From: CAYMRL01 sp964473205
GTDB lineage: Bacteria > Deinococcota > Deinococci > Deinococcales > Trueperaceae
DNA length: 64,000 bases
Direction of reading: 5' to 3'
Assembly (NCBI GenBank): GCA_964473205.1
Contig: CAYYOK010000004.1
Coordinates: forward strand, 1 to 64,000
In this document: piece after piece, positions 53,007 through 61,132 of the stretch
Numbering within the stretch: the first letter of the stretch is position 1
How the letters are laid out: every line of letters starts with the position of its first letter
The notes under the pieces: generated by a model
Told to the model about the DNA's origin: nothing
Databases searched by the model: none
Seen by the model: only the letters and a program-made list of their open reading frames with translations
Made by a program: the position numbers and the translations under genes

Positions 53007-54118
53007 TGGTCGGCGTCCTCTCGCCCGGTCGCTGGATCAGCGAGCGAGGCGCCGTGTCGCGCGTCGGCGCCGAGGTGGCCGTCTTCGGAGACTCCGCTCT
53101 CTTGGTGCACGGTTCGGTCGGTCTCGGGCTGGTCGGCGACACGGTGAGCTCCGCGCTGGCGGCTGCCGGGGTGACGGTCAGCGAAGCGCAGCACAGCGGC
53201 TACTGCGGCACGGCGAGCGTCGGGCGGATCGTCGGACCTGCGCGCACGACCGGTTTCCACACCGTGATAGGCGTCGGTGGCGGCCGTGTCCTCGACGTCA
53301 GCAAATCCGTCGCCCTCGCGCTCGACCTGCCGTACGTGCTCATCCCGACGAGCCCGGCGACCTGCTCGGCCGCAAGCACGGTGATCGTCGACTACACGGC
53401 GGAAGGCACCCACATCGGAGGGCAGACCGTCCCGCGGCCAGCGGCTGCGGCGCTGATCGACCCGGCGCTGCTGGCACGCGCGCCCGACCGGCTGCTCGTG
53501 TCGGGCATGGTCGACGCGCTGGCGAAGGCGGTCGAGGTGCGCTCGGCCACCGCTCGCATCGAGAACCCGGCGCCGTCGACGCTCGCAGCCTACGCACTGA
53601 GCGACGCGCTACGGACGCTGCTGTTCGAGAACGCCGCCGCCGCGGTGGCGGCGGGAGCCGACTATGCCGACGGCGACGAAGCGGGCAAAGTGCGCGAGCT
53701 CGTCGCCGAGGTCTGCGTCCTGTGGCCCGGGCTGATCGGCACCTTGGCGGGAGCGCAGGCCAGGCTCGCCGCCGCCCACTCGATCCACAACGCGCTGACC
53801 GTCTTGCCGGGGAGCCACGCAGCGCTTCACGGCGAGCTGGTCGGGTTCGGGATCCTCGTTCAGCACGCGCTGGCGGGCGACGAAGCCGCGCTGGAGAGCA
53901 CCGCGGCGTGGTTCGCGGCGATCGGTTGCCCTGCCGGCCTCGCGGCGTTGGGATGTGGCGAGTACCTGACGAGCGCCGAGGCTCGCGAGGTGGTGCTGCG
54001 GCGCGCCTGCGAGTCTGCGCATATGGCCGGGGCGTTTCCGGGGGTCGGTCCGAGCGACTTGGTTACTGCCATCGCGCGGGCCGATGACGTGTCGTTGTCG
54101 GTTGCTCATGTGAGATAG
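53006..54118 (+). CDS. GldA-like iron/zinc-containing alcohol dehydrogenase
   Basis: This 370-aa protein is in the glycerol dehydrogenase group. The NAD-binding site is VIGVGGGRVLDVSK (about 87-100), where GldA-like proteins have Asp-containing GGGKxxDxAK. Metal ligands are D170 (GMVDALAKA), H258 (AAHSIHNAL) and H275 (ALHGELVGFG). It probably oxidises or reduces a polyol, aldehyde or sugar acid in the pathway. It is the last gene of the catabolic run; ATG shares its first base with the kinase TGA. Confidence 0.88.
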   Translation: MVGVLSPGRWISERGAVSRVGAEVAVFGDSALLVHGSVGLGLVGDTVSSALAAAGVTVSEAQHSGYCGTASVGRIVGPARTTGFHTVIGVGGGRVLDVSKSVALALDLPYVLIPTSPATCSAASTVIVDYTAEGTHIGGQTVPRPAAAALIDPALLARAPDRLLVSGMVDALAKAVEVRSATARIENPAPSTLAAYALSDALRTLLFENAAAAVAAGADYADGDEAGKVRELVAEVCVLWPGLIGTLAGAQARLAAAHSIHNALTVLPGSHAALHGELVGFGILVQHALAGDEAALESTAAWFAAIGCPAGLAALGCGEYLTSAEAREVVLRRACESAHMAGAFPGVGPSDLVTAIARADDVSLSVAHVR

Positions 54119-54164
54119 CCGGTGGGGGCTATCAAGAGGCGCTCAACATCTCGGCCCGACTATT

Positions 54165-54202
54165 GACGAGTCAGTTAAAATGGTATATTTTCCATATAGT
54201 AA
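54165..54202 (+). promoter_or_regulatory. Promoter/operator candidate of the BrnTA pair
   Basis: TTGACG begins at about 54165 and is followed by AT-rich TATATT/TATTTT -10 options at 15-17 nt. A short dyad ATGG-TATATTTT-CCAT overlaps this, as expected for autoregulation by the ribbon-helix-helix antitoxin. Confidence 0.5.
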
Positions 54203-54212
54203 TAGGGGTCGT

Positions 54213-54482
54213 ATGCCCATTGCCTTCGAATACGACGATGCGAAGAGTGCTGCGAACGAGGAGAAGCACGGCATCGACTTCAAGGAGGCGCAGGTCCTTT
54301 GGAGCGACCCCGAGCTGCTTCGTCTCTCGGCTCGATCAGAAAGCGAGGATCGCTACTTGTTCATCGGTGTGATTCGCAACCAGCACTGGTCGGCAATCGC
54401 TACCTATCGGGGAGAGGCTATTCGACTGATCTCCGTCAGACGATCCCGACCAAGGGAGGTGCAAGCCTATGAAGGCAAGTGA
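54213..54482 (+). CDS. brnT: BrnT-family toxin
   Basis: The 89-aa protein starts FEYDDAKSAANEEKHGIDFKEA, the BrnT signature, and ends IRLISVRRSRPREVQAYEGK with the expected basic residues. BrnT is a ribonuclease of the RelE fold. ATG 54213 matches family length; ATG 54180 lies inside the promoter dyad and is rejected. It overlaps brnA by 14 nt. Confidence 0.9.
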   Translation: MPIAFEYDDAKSAANEEKHGIDFKEAQVLWSDPELLRLSARSESEDRYLFIGVIRNQHWSAIATYRGEAIRLISVRRSRPREVQAYEGK

Positions 54483-54699
54483 CTTGGACAGGAAGTTCGA
54501 TGAAGGCGTCGAGGACATCATCGACGAGTTCGATCTCGCATCGGCGACGCGACCCAACCGCGAACAGAAGCGCGTCAACGTGGATTTCCCGGTCTGGATG
54601 GTCGAGTCCCTAGACCGCGAAGCCAACCGCCTCGGCGTGACCCGACAGTCGATCATCAAGGTCTGGATCGCGGAGCGGCTCGAGAGGGCCGGCCCTTGA
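54469..54699 (+). CDS. brnA: BrnA-family ribbon-helix-helix antitoxin
   Basis: The 76-aa protein has an N-terminal toxin-binding part (SDLDRKFDEGVEDIIDEFDL). A C-terminal RHH follows (KRVNVDFPVWMVESLDREAN, RLGVTRQSIIKVWI). The dimer would neutralise BrnT and repress the promoter. The gene order toxin-antitoxin is standard for BrnTA. Confidence 0.9.
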   Translation: MKASDLDRKFDEGVEDIIDEFDLASATRPNREQKRVNVDFPVWMVESLDREANRLGVTRQSIIKVWIAERLERAGP

Positions 54700-54706
54700 C
54701 ATACAG

Positions 54707-54802
54707 GTGCAGCGACACGGCTTCGAAAGCGCGTTCGAACGGGCCCAAGCCGTCCTGTCGAACGCCCCGGCCGGGCGAGTCATTGCTCTAGACGACCTCT
54801 GA
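54707..54802 (+). pseudogene. Possible remnant of a small antitoxin-like gene (31 codons)
   Basis: GTG at 54707 opens a 31-codon frame ending TGA at 54802 (ends RVIALDDL). TTGACA lies at its 5' side. The short acidic end resembles C-termini of small antitoxins, but it is too short to assign and no partner follows. It may be chance. Confidence 0.2.
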
Positions 54803-54811
54803 CTGGGGCAC

Positions 54812-56716
54812 CTAAGGGCAGTAGATGGTGCACAGGCCGTTATCGTCGCACTCCCACACGCACTCTCCCGAGCGGTCAGGCTCGCCGCGCACCACGGCCT
54901 GCGCCTTGCCGATCGGCGTGGCGTCCGGCGGGATCTCGGTCGCGCCGGCCTCGACGAGGAAGACCTCGAGCAGGATCGTGTCGACGTGGCGCTCGTTCAG
55001 CACGACCGGGTCGTTGTGGAAGTACCAGATCTCCGGGAAGGTCGTGTCCAAGACGACGCCCTCCTCGAAGGGGTCGGAGATCACGCCGTGCTTGCCGCTC
55101 GTCGTCCAGCGGAAGCGGAAGGTGCCTGTCGGAGGGTCGCCGATCGCCACGATCTGGAACTTCTGTGCGGGGTAATCCCGGGTGATCGTCGCCGACGGCG
55201 GGTCGATGAGGAAGCGGGCTGGCATCGCCTCCGCCTGCCACGACGCGACCATCGGGTTCGACCCCAGGTCCGCCATGATCTTGGTGACGTCGCCACCGAC
55301 GAGGACGGTCTGGACGGCGAACGCGATCGCGCTGGCGGCCGCGCGGGTGGCGAGCTTCCTGTCCAGGGACTCTATCGAGAGCCTGTTGAACTCGCTCGTC
55401 CCCAACGCATCCCTGATCATGTCGATCATGTCTCTGCGCAGGGTCCTGTTCACGACCAACTCATCGATGACGAACTGCAGGCCCGCAGCGTAGCCCCTGA
55501 TGGGGTCGGCCCTCAGGAACACGCCCAGCTCCATCAGGTGGTTGTCGTAGATGACCTTCACGCGTTGGCGGGCTCGGACGAGCGCGGCGGCATCGAACTT
55601 AGCCACCATGCCCAGCGCGTAGACCTCGATCAGCGGGATCAGCATCTCCTCAAGCATGAGTTGAACCGACTTCTCGAGAGCGATCTCCTCCCACTCCTCG
55701 TGGAGCGAGGCGAACCTTGCGTCGTACCAGATCGGCGGCCTCTCGTCCGACAGGCTCGGGCCGATGAGGACGACTTCGTACTGCGTGATCGACGCGCCGT
55801 CGTGACCGGGCAGGATCATGGCCGGGCTGTAGACGGGTGTCCAGGGTGCGTCGCCGGTGAGGATGTCGCCGAGCGCCGCGAAGAGCTCGAGATTGCCGGT
55901 GGCAGGGACCTCGACCCTCTCAGCCAGGAGAGGCGGATCGACATCGGTGTGGACCTGGTCGACGTCCCGCCATGAGACCTCGTAAGCCAGCAGGGCGCCG
56001 GGGCGCCTGAGCTCGTTCATGGCGAGGATGCCGAGGCCGCCCTCGTTGTGGAGGATCATCGCGCCGGCTCGTGACGTCGTCCCGTCGTGAATGATCACGC
56101 TCGTCGTGCCGGCCTGCGCCGGAGCCAGTTCGCGGCAGATGCCGGGGAGGTGCTTGGCTTCGTACGCCGAGGCGGTGGCCAGCAGGCTGGCGTTCGCCGC
56201 CGCCAGCGCGTCCATCAAGGCGTCGTCGGGGTCCGCGAGACCGTTCCCGCCGGCGAGCAGCAGGCGTTCGAGATGCTGGCGCAGGTCGGCGATCTCGGCT
56301 CGTCCTCGCAGCAGGTCCCTGAGCTTGTCCTGCTCGGCCGCCGGCAGCCACATGCCTCCGACGAGGTAGTAGAGCAGCGCCTCGGACGTGCTTCCGAGCG
56401 ACAACGTCGCGCTGGCCCCGCCCGTGACGCCGAGGAGCAGCAGGTCCCCGCCGGCCGTCTCGACACCGAGTTCCGAGTCGACGTCCTTGTGCGCGAGAGC
56501 GGAGTACTTGCCGTCCGCGGCCACCGGGAAGCTGCCGTATGCGGTGACCACCGCGAGCGATGCGAGATCGAGACCGTGGCCGGTGGGGAGCACCACGCTG
56601 CCCTCGACCTTCATGGCTCCGATCGGCAGCTGCTCGCCGGGGGAGCAGGAGCCCAGCAGCATGGCCAGGGCGGCGGCCAGGGTGAGCCAGCGGGCAGCAC
56701 TGCGACTTGTTTGCAT
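54812..56716 (-). CDS. Large lipoprotein of unknown function, Cys-rich C-terminus
   Basis: This 634-aa protein has a signal peptide and lipobox LLGSC (C24). The first 100 residues look beta-rich (VEGSVVLPTGHGLDLASLAV), the middle is mostly helical (about 120-500) and residues about 515-600 resemble an Ig-like or cadherin-like module (PPSATITRDYPAQKFQIVAI, TFRFRWTTSGKHGVI). It ends with five Cys in CVWECDDNGLCTIYCP plus a preceding one. I do not recognise the family. Convergent with the brnTA transcript. Confidence 0.7.
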   Translation of the reverse strand: MQTSRSAARWLTLAAALAMLLGSCSPGEQLPIGAMKVEGSVVLPTGHGLDLASLAVVTAYGSFPVAADGKYSALAHKDVDSELGVETAGGDLLLLGVTGGASATLSLGSTSEALLYYLVGGMWLPAAEQDKLRDLLRGRAEIADLRQHLERLLLAGGNGLADPDDALMDALAAANASLLATASAYEAKHLPGICRELAPAQAGTTSVIIHDGTTSRAGAMILHNEGGLGILAMNELRRPGALLAYEVSWRDVDQVHTDVDPPLLAERVEVPATGNLELFAALGDILTGDAPWTPVYSPAMILPGHDGASITQYEVVLIGPSLSDERPPIWYDARFASLHEEWEEIALEKSVQLMLEEMLIPLIEVYALGMVAKFDAAALVRARQRVKVIYDNHLMELGVFLRADPIRGYAAGLQFVIDELVVNRTLRRDMIDMIRDALGTSEFNRLSIESLDRKLATRAAASAIAFAVQTVLVGGDVTKIMADLGSNPMVASWQAEAMPARFLIDPPSATITRDYPAQKFQIVAIGDPPTGTFRFRWTTSGKHGVISDPFEEGVVLDTTFPEIWYFHNDPVVLNERHVDTILLEVFLVEAGATEIPPDATPIGKAQAVVRGEPDRSGECVWECDDNGLCTIYCP

Positions 56717-56992
56717 GCTGCGTAGTTTGGGGGATGGGGGGTTAAAGGACCGTTAAGGGGTTACGAGGTATACGTGCGAGACGCAACTCGTACCTCATGA
56801 CTACGTCCGTCCGATCCCGGCCTGCTTGCGCGATGGTTTCATGGTTTCGGTTCAGAGAACCGAGGGGCGTGTCGGCTCGCCGCATCCAACGCGAGTCGCA
56901 GCCTCGAGTCGCACGGCCATTAAGTCTGATTTAGGGCCGACTTCCTATCTTGCAGGCAACCGAGAACGTTGCTTCGAGAGGGAGGCGAGACG

Positions 56993-57232
56993 ATGCGCTT
57001 TCGGAACCCAGCGAACGGCTTCATTCAGGAGTTCCCCGTTCCGCACCTGAGCTACGCCGTCTTCGGGATGGGTTACCTACTCCACTTCGGGATGTGGAGG
57101 CACGTGATGATCATGGCCCTCACCGGTGGGCTCGCGTACTTCTTCTATCTGTTCGCTATTCACGAAGTCGTGCGTGAGCACTACCTCGAGAAAGGGTGGG
57201 TGGAGTTGCGAAATGGGGAGATGATGGCTTAG
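56993..57232 (+). CDS. Small membrane protein, 79 aa
   Basis: It begins MRFRNPANGFIQEFPVPHLS and has one or two hydrophobic helices (AVFGMGYLLHFGMW and MIMALTGGLAYFFYLFAIHEV), then a charged tail. The FRNPxNGF opening is seen in small inner-membrane proteins of unknown function. The start has GGGAGG 8 nt upstream. The 276-nt gap before it contains an interrupted dyad (GAGGTA/TACCTC near 56765-56800) and no gene. Confidence 0.65.
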   Translation: MRFRNPANGFIQEFPVPHLSYAVFGMGYLLHFGMWRHVMIMALTGGLAYFFYLFAIHEVVREHYLEKGWVELRNGEMMA

Positions 57233-57403
57233 GCGGAGTTGGCGCCGAGTCGGCATCCGGCCCAGACCGGCGGCGAGAGCGGTGCTGAAACCCGCTTCCA
57301 ACGGCAGGGCCCGCGTGTAGGCAGTTTGGTCTAGAATCTCGTCAACAGCAGACAGAAGCTCCGGGGACTCGCTATCGCCGGAAGTGCTAAAGGGAGGCAA
57401 CGA

Positions 57404-58417
57404 ATGGCTCCTCCACCCCGACCGCGGGCATCCATCCCTGTCAGCTTGATAGCAGGCATCGCGCTGCTGAGCGTGCTTACAGGGTATCTAGTCGGCTCGA
57501 GCGGCGGGGGGACCTTAGCTACCGTCGCATCGGCCATCCTCGCTGTCGTCGTCGGCACGATCGGCTGGCTCAGGGATGCGGGGTGGCTGTCCGAATATCG
57601 GGGAGCCGTAGAGGACTCCTTGCGGGCGATTGACGAGACCGAGTCCTCAGTAGAGACAGCGATGTCGAGGAGCAGTGCAACGATCAAGACGGCAGCGATC
57701 GGTGACGGTTCAATAGCAGCTGACGACGAAGAACCAGACTCGCGAGGGGCACCGGACCACTTGTTGCAGTACTACCGAGAGAAGATCGCGGATCTGAACG
57801 ACAAGGTCGCGAACATGAGCCGAACTTTGATCGCGGTGAACGAGGATTACGCGTCTCTTTCGGTGATGTTGACCCGCACGAAGGATGAGCTAGGCGCCGC
57901 TCTAGGCAAACTCAACGACAGGGCACGGGCTGAGGCGCTATCTCTTGCGTCCGCGGAGCGGCTTGGAGTCGCCCTGATCGTAGTCTCGCTCGGTTTTCTC
58001 GCCGGTCTAGTGATCGGAACTCTCTACACCTTGAATGATCTCCGGCCGCCACTCACCTCGTCGCTAAGCTCCCAGTTCACGGATGGAGTGCCCGTCGCAC
58101 CGAAGACTGCCGCTGAGCTGACGGCCTGGCTAGAGCTCGACCTTCTACTTCAGGAGCGTGGGGTTGCGGCGGATAGGGTCGCCTCGCTCTATCAACGCAT
58201 CTACGGCCAGCCGGCACAAGGGCCCAGAGAACCTACACTGGCCAGTTCCCAACCGACTGGGGTCGCTGCGGCGCAATGGATCCTTATCGAGAACTGGCTC
58301 ATGACATTGGGTTTCACGCGGGAGTTCGTCGAAGATTTCTACGGGCGTAACACAGGTGTCGACCCCGGCGCGATCGTCGAGTTGATACTGCCGCCGTCCA
58401 CGGCGGGTGACGAGTGA
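57404..58417 (+). CDS. Membrane protein with coiled-coil middle, unknown function
   Basis: The 337-aa protein has two hydrophobic helices near the N-terminus (SLIAGIALLSVLTGYLVG, ATVASAILAVVVGTIGWL). A coiled-coil stretch follows (about 115-185; YREKIADLNDKVANMSRTL). A third membrane helix (VALIVVSLGFLAGLVIGTLY) precedes a C-terminal domain of about 130 residues. The Shine-Dalgarno is AGGGAGG. Codon use looks less GC-biased than in the housekeeping genes (not computed). Unrecognised. Confidence 0.65.
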   Translation: MAPPPRPRASIPVSLIAGIALLSVLTGYLVGSSGGGTLATVASAILAVVVGTIGWLRDAGWLSEYRGAVEDSLRAIDETESSVETAMSRSSATIKTAAIGDGSIAADDEEPDSRGAPDHLLQYYREKIADLNDKVANMSRTLIAVNEDYASLSVMLTRTKDELGAALGKLNDRARAEALSLASAERLGVALIVVSLGFLAGLVIGTLYTLNDLRPPLTSSLSSQFTDGVPVAPKTAAELTAWLELDLLLQERGVAADRVASLYQRIYGQPAQGPREPTLASSQPTGVAAAQWILIENWLMTLGFTREFVEDFYGRNTGVDPGAIVELILPPSTAGDE

Positions 58418-58493
58418 GGCAGTGGCGCAGTACCGAGACTTGGGTCTTGTGTAGGCTCAATCGAGGTACCCGACTCATCGGGACACCAGCAGG

Positions 58494-58715
58494 TCAGCTA
58501 CGAACCAGACTCGAGCTAGGCTCCGGGATTGTGCGACCCAAGTCACGCGCAGTCTCGATCCATTCGCGCATGGCTAGTTCGACGTTCTCAACTGCCTCAG
58601 CGTAAGTCGCGCCGTCAGCCATGCAGCCTGGAAGGTCAGGCACGACAGCAGCGTACGCTCTGTCTTCCGCACTCCATCGGATGACTACCTCGTAATGAAG
58701 GTCAGTGCTCGGCAT
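58494..58715 (-). CDS. HicB-family antitoxin-like protein, orphan
   Basis: The 73-aa protein has the HicB partial RNase H-like fold (YEVVIRWSAEDRAYAAVVPD, LPGCMADGATYAEAVENVEL, AMREWIETA). No C-terminal HTH or RHH follows. No HicA toxin is recognisable on either side, so it is an orphan or a HicB-like protein with another role. ATG 58715 matches the family start; upstream in-frame codons are not conserved. Confidence 0.82.
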   Translation of the reverse strand: MPSTDLHYEVVIRWSAEDRAYAAVVPDLPGCMADGATYAEAVENVELAMREWIETARDLGRTIPEPSSSLVRS

Positions 58716-58829
58716 GGTCTCCCGCCAGACGATAGCGCAACGGTGCGCATAGACCATCAAATGAGACGCCGGTTGCGGGCTGAGTAGAGGCTAGCCACTT
58801 GACTTCCATTCGGCACTAGACCACTATAG

Positions 58830-58851
58830 GTGTCACAGTTTACTGGGACAC
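58830..58851. promoter_or_regulatory. 22-bp near-perfect palindrome upstream of a GntR gene
   Basis: The dyad has arms GTGTC-a-CAGT and ACTG-g-GACAC around a central TT; only one base pair is unmatched. It follows a TATAGG -10-like element (58825-58830), with TTGACT at 58799-58804. It is a likely operator for the downstream GntR regulator. Confidence 0.75.
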
Positions 58852-58933
58852 TGGTACGCACGGATTGTCCGCTGAAGCCAAACCCACCAGCAGCGTCTGG
58901 GACGGCGGTCTTTACCAAGGGAGGCGGGGGCTG

Positions 58934-59965
58934 ATGCAGATTCCCTTACAGATTTCGACCAACGACGATATAGACCTATACCTGCAGATCCGGTACCAGC
59001 TCACCTACCTGATCACTACTCACCAGCTCGAGGCCGGGACCAGGTTGCCGTCGGTTCGCGAGCTGGCCAACGAGCTGAAGATCAGCAAAGGGAGCGTTTC
59101 ACTCGCCTACCGCGAGCTGCAGGCTGACGGCCTACTGGATTCGCGCGTTGGCCTGGGCACGTTCGTGCGGGCGATCGATACCGTCGACACCGATAGTCGC
59201 GCACTGCGGCACCAACGCCTGACCGAGCTGCTGCAAGACGCCGCATCGCAAGCCGCCAACCTCGGTTTCTCGGCAGCGACGATCCACCAGAGGCTCGGGG
59301 TGGTGCTGAGTCGACGGCTCGAGCCGATGCGCATCGTGTTCGTGGGGGCCACTCCGGCGATCACGGAGCGGTACGGACAGCATCTGCGAGACCACTTCCG
59401 TGCTCAGCCTTTGGAGATCGCCGACCTTACGTTCGACGAGTTCCTGTCGAATCAGTCGAAGGCTCGCGCTGTCATCGACGGCGTCTACTTCGTAGTCACG
59501 TTCGCGCTTCAGATGGCCGAGGTGGAGCGGGCTTTGCGACGGCGAAACGGTTTCCACGAGGTCATCGGCTTCACCACCGAAGCCACCGACGACACCCTGC
59601 GGAAGATAGAAGCCCTCAGCCCGACCAGTCGCGTCGTCGTCGTATCTCAGGCGCAGTTCCTTCAGGGGTTCGTCAACGTCGTCAAGTCCAAGAGCCGCTT
59701 GCCCGACGGCTCCGTTCACTCTCTGTTGGACATTCAGGAGGCAGAGCTGTTGCGTCTGCTGCCCGACGTCGATGTCGTGATCCACAGCTCAGGGATCATC
59801 GACATCCTCGATCGCCTGAACGTGCCAGAGGAGAAGCGGTTGGACATGCGCTTCCGGATCACGTCGAACTCGCTAGAAAACCTGGAACGAACTCTCTTCC
59901 ACGACGCCTCATCTGAGAAACCTGAGACGAGGGTGGGGGTGATTCAGGGCTACACCAGGAAGTGA
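58934..59965 (+). CDS. GntR-family regulator with large C-terminal sensor domain
   Basis: The protein is 343 aa. The N-terminal winged helix (about 10-80) includes YLQIRYQLTYLITTHQLEAG and VRELANELKISKGSVSLAYRELQADGLL. The C-terminal 230 residues form an alpha/beta domain (MRIVFVGATPAITERYGQHL, KARAVIDGVYFVVTFALQ, TSRVVVVSQAQFLQGF) of periplasmic-binding-like appearance. ATG 58934 follows GGGAGGCGGGGG and is preferred over a TTG at 58865. It probably controls the hydrolase and oligopeptide-type permeases that follow. Confidence 0.85.
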   Translation: MQIPLQISTNDDIDLYLQIRYQLTYLITTHQLEAGTRLPSVRELANELKISKGSVSLAYRELQADGLLDSRVGLGTFVRAIDTVDTDSRALRHQRLTELLQDAASQAANLGFSAATIHQRLGVVLSRRLEPMRIVFVGATPAITERYGQHLRDHFRAQPLEIADLTFDEFLSNQSKARAVIDGVYFVVTFALQMAEVERALRRRNGFHEVIGFTTEATDDTLRKIEALSPTSRVVVVSQAQFLQGFVNVVKSKSRLPDGSVHSLLDIQEAELLRLLPDVDVVIHSSGIIDILDRLNVPEEKRLDMRFRITSNSLENLERTLFHDASSEKPETRVGVIQGYTRK

Positions 59966-60052
59966 CCCTCGCAACTGCCGCCAGTACGTCAAGGATCAGC
60001 AGGCCACGAGTGAGAGCGGACATGCTGCTCTCTTGCCAACCGAAGGGCGACC

Positions 60053-61081
60053 ATGAGCAACCAGCTTCAACTTGCCGGCAGAGCACTAGGACCTGGGCGG
60101 CATCGCGTCGAGATCCCAGTCACCACCGACCTCAACGGCAGCGACATCATCCTCCATGCGCACGTGGTCGTAGGAGTCCGTCCCGGCAAGACTCTGACCG
60201 TAGTGGCCGCGCAGCACGGCCTCGAGTGGATGCCGATAGAGGTCATCCGCGAGGTCCTTGACGCCCTCGACCCAAACGAGATGAGCGGGGCGTTCCTCGC
60301 GCTTCCTGTGGCCAGCCCACCAACGCTCGGGATCCTGCGCAGGAACACGCCTGACGATTCGGACAACGCCGACCTCAACCGGGTCTATCCGGGTCATGAG
60401 ACCTGGATCGCCGAGCAGCTCGCGTCAACCATCGTTCGCGAGATCCTCCCGATCACCTCAGGCATCGTCGACTTTCACTGGGGCATCTGGGGCAGTTGCA
60501 TGGGCGACTACGTCTACGGCGAGGACTTCGACAGTGCCGAGGCCGTGGCGACCGGCCGTGCGATGGCACGGGCGTTCAAGCATCCAGTGGTGCGCGGCGG
60601 TCAGCTCGCGAACTTCCCAGGCTTCAAGTCTCTCGTCGGATACGCAGGGTCTCAGCTGAGAATCCCTGGAGTGATCGGTGGCGTCGGCGGGGCCGGCTTC
60701 GGTCCAGAGCGTGAGGCCGAGTGGATGAGCCTAAACAGGGAAGGTCTGCTCAACGTGATGCGCGTCCTGAAGATCCTCCCGGGAGAGCCGAGCTTCCTTG
60801 ACCGCTACCTGTCGTTCGACATCATCCACCGGGTCAACCCGAGGGTCGGTGGGCTGTTCTTCCCCGAGAGGGAGCACGAGGAGTTCGGGCGACCCGTCGC
60901 CAAGGACGAGGTGCTGGGCCGAGTCGTCAGCCCTTACACGCTCGAGACCATGGAGGTGCTCAAGTCGCCCTGCGAAGGGTATCTCCTCTACTTTGCGCGC
61001 TGGTATCCGGTGCGGCCGGGTGACTGGGCGTTCGCCGTGATCCCTAAGGACGACCCGTCGACGAGCTGGGTAAGCGCCTAG
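60053..61081 (+). CDS. Succinylglutamate desuccinylase/aspartoacylase-family zinc hydrolase
   Basis: This 342-aa M14-like enzyme has zinc ligands H and E in AAQHGLEWMPIE and H in IVDFHWGIWG; the DLNRVYPGH segment supplies substrate-binding Asn-Arg. The C-terminal beta domain includes VAKDEVLGRVVSPYTLETMEV. Such enzymes cleave N-acyl amino acids or similar amides. ATG 60053 has GAAGGG upstream. Located between a GntR regulator and peptide-type permeases, it probably processes the imported compound. Confidence 0.85.
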   Translation: MSNQLQLAGRALGPGRHRVEIPVTTDLNGSDIILHAHVVVGVRPGKTLTVVAAQHGLEWMPIEVIREVLDALDPNEMSGAFLALPVASPPTLGILRRNTPDDSDNADLNRVYPGHETWIAEQLASTIVREILPITSGIVDFHWGIWGSCMGDYVYGEDFDSAEAVATGRAMARAFKHPVVRGGQLANFPGFKSLVGYAGSQLRIPGVIGGVGGAGFGPEREAEWMSLNREGLLNVMRVLKILPGEPSFLDRYLSFDIIHRVNPRVGGLFFPEREHEEFGRPVAKDEVLGRVVSPYTLETMEVLKSPCEGYLLYFARWYPVRPGDWAFAVIPKDDPSTSWVSA

Positions 61082-61132
61082 ACACAGGTCAACGACACAA
61101 GGCTCCGGAACGACGGAGTGAGGTGAGGCGAC

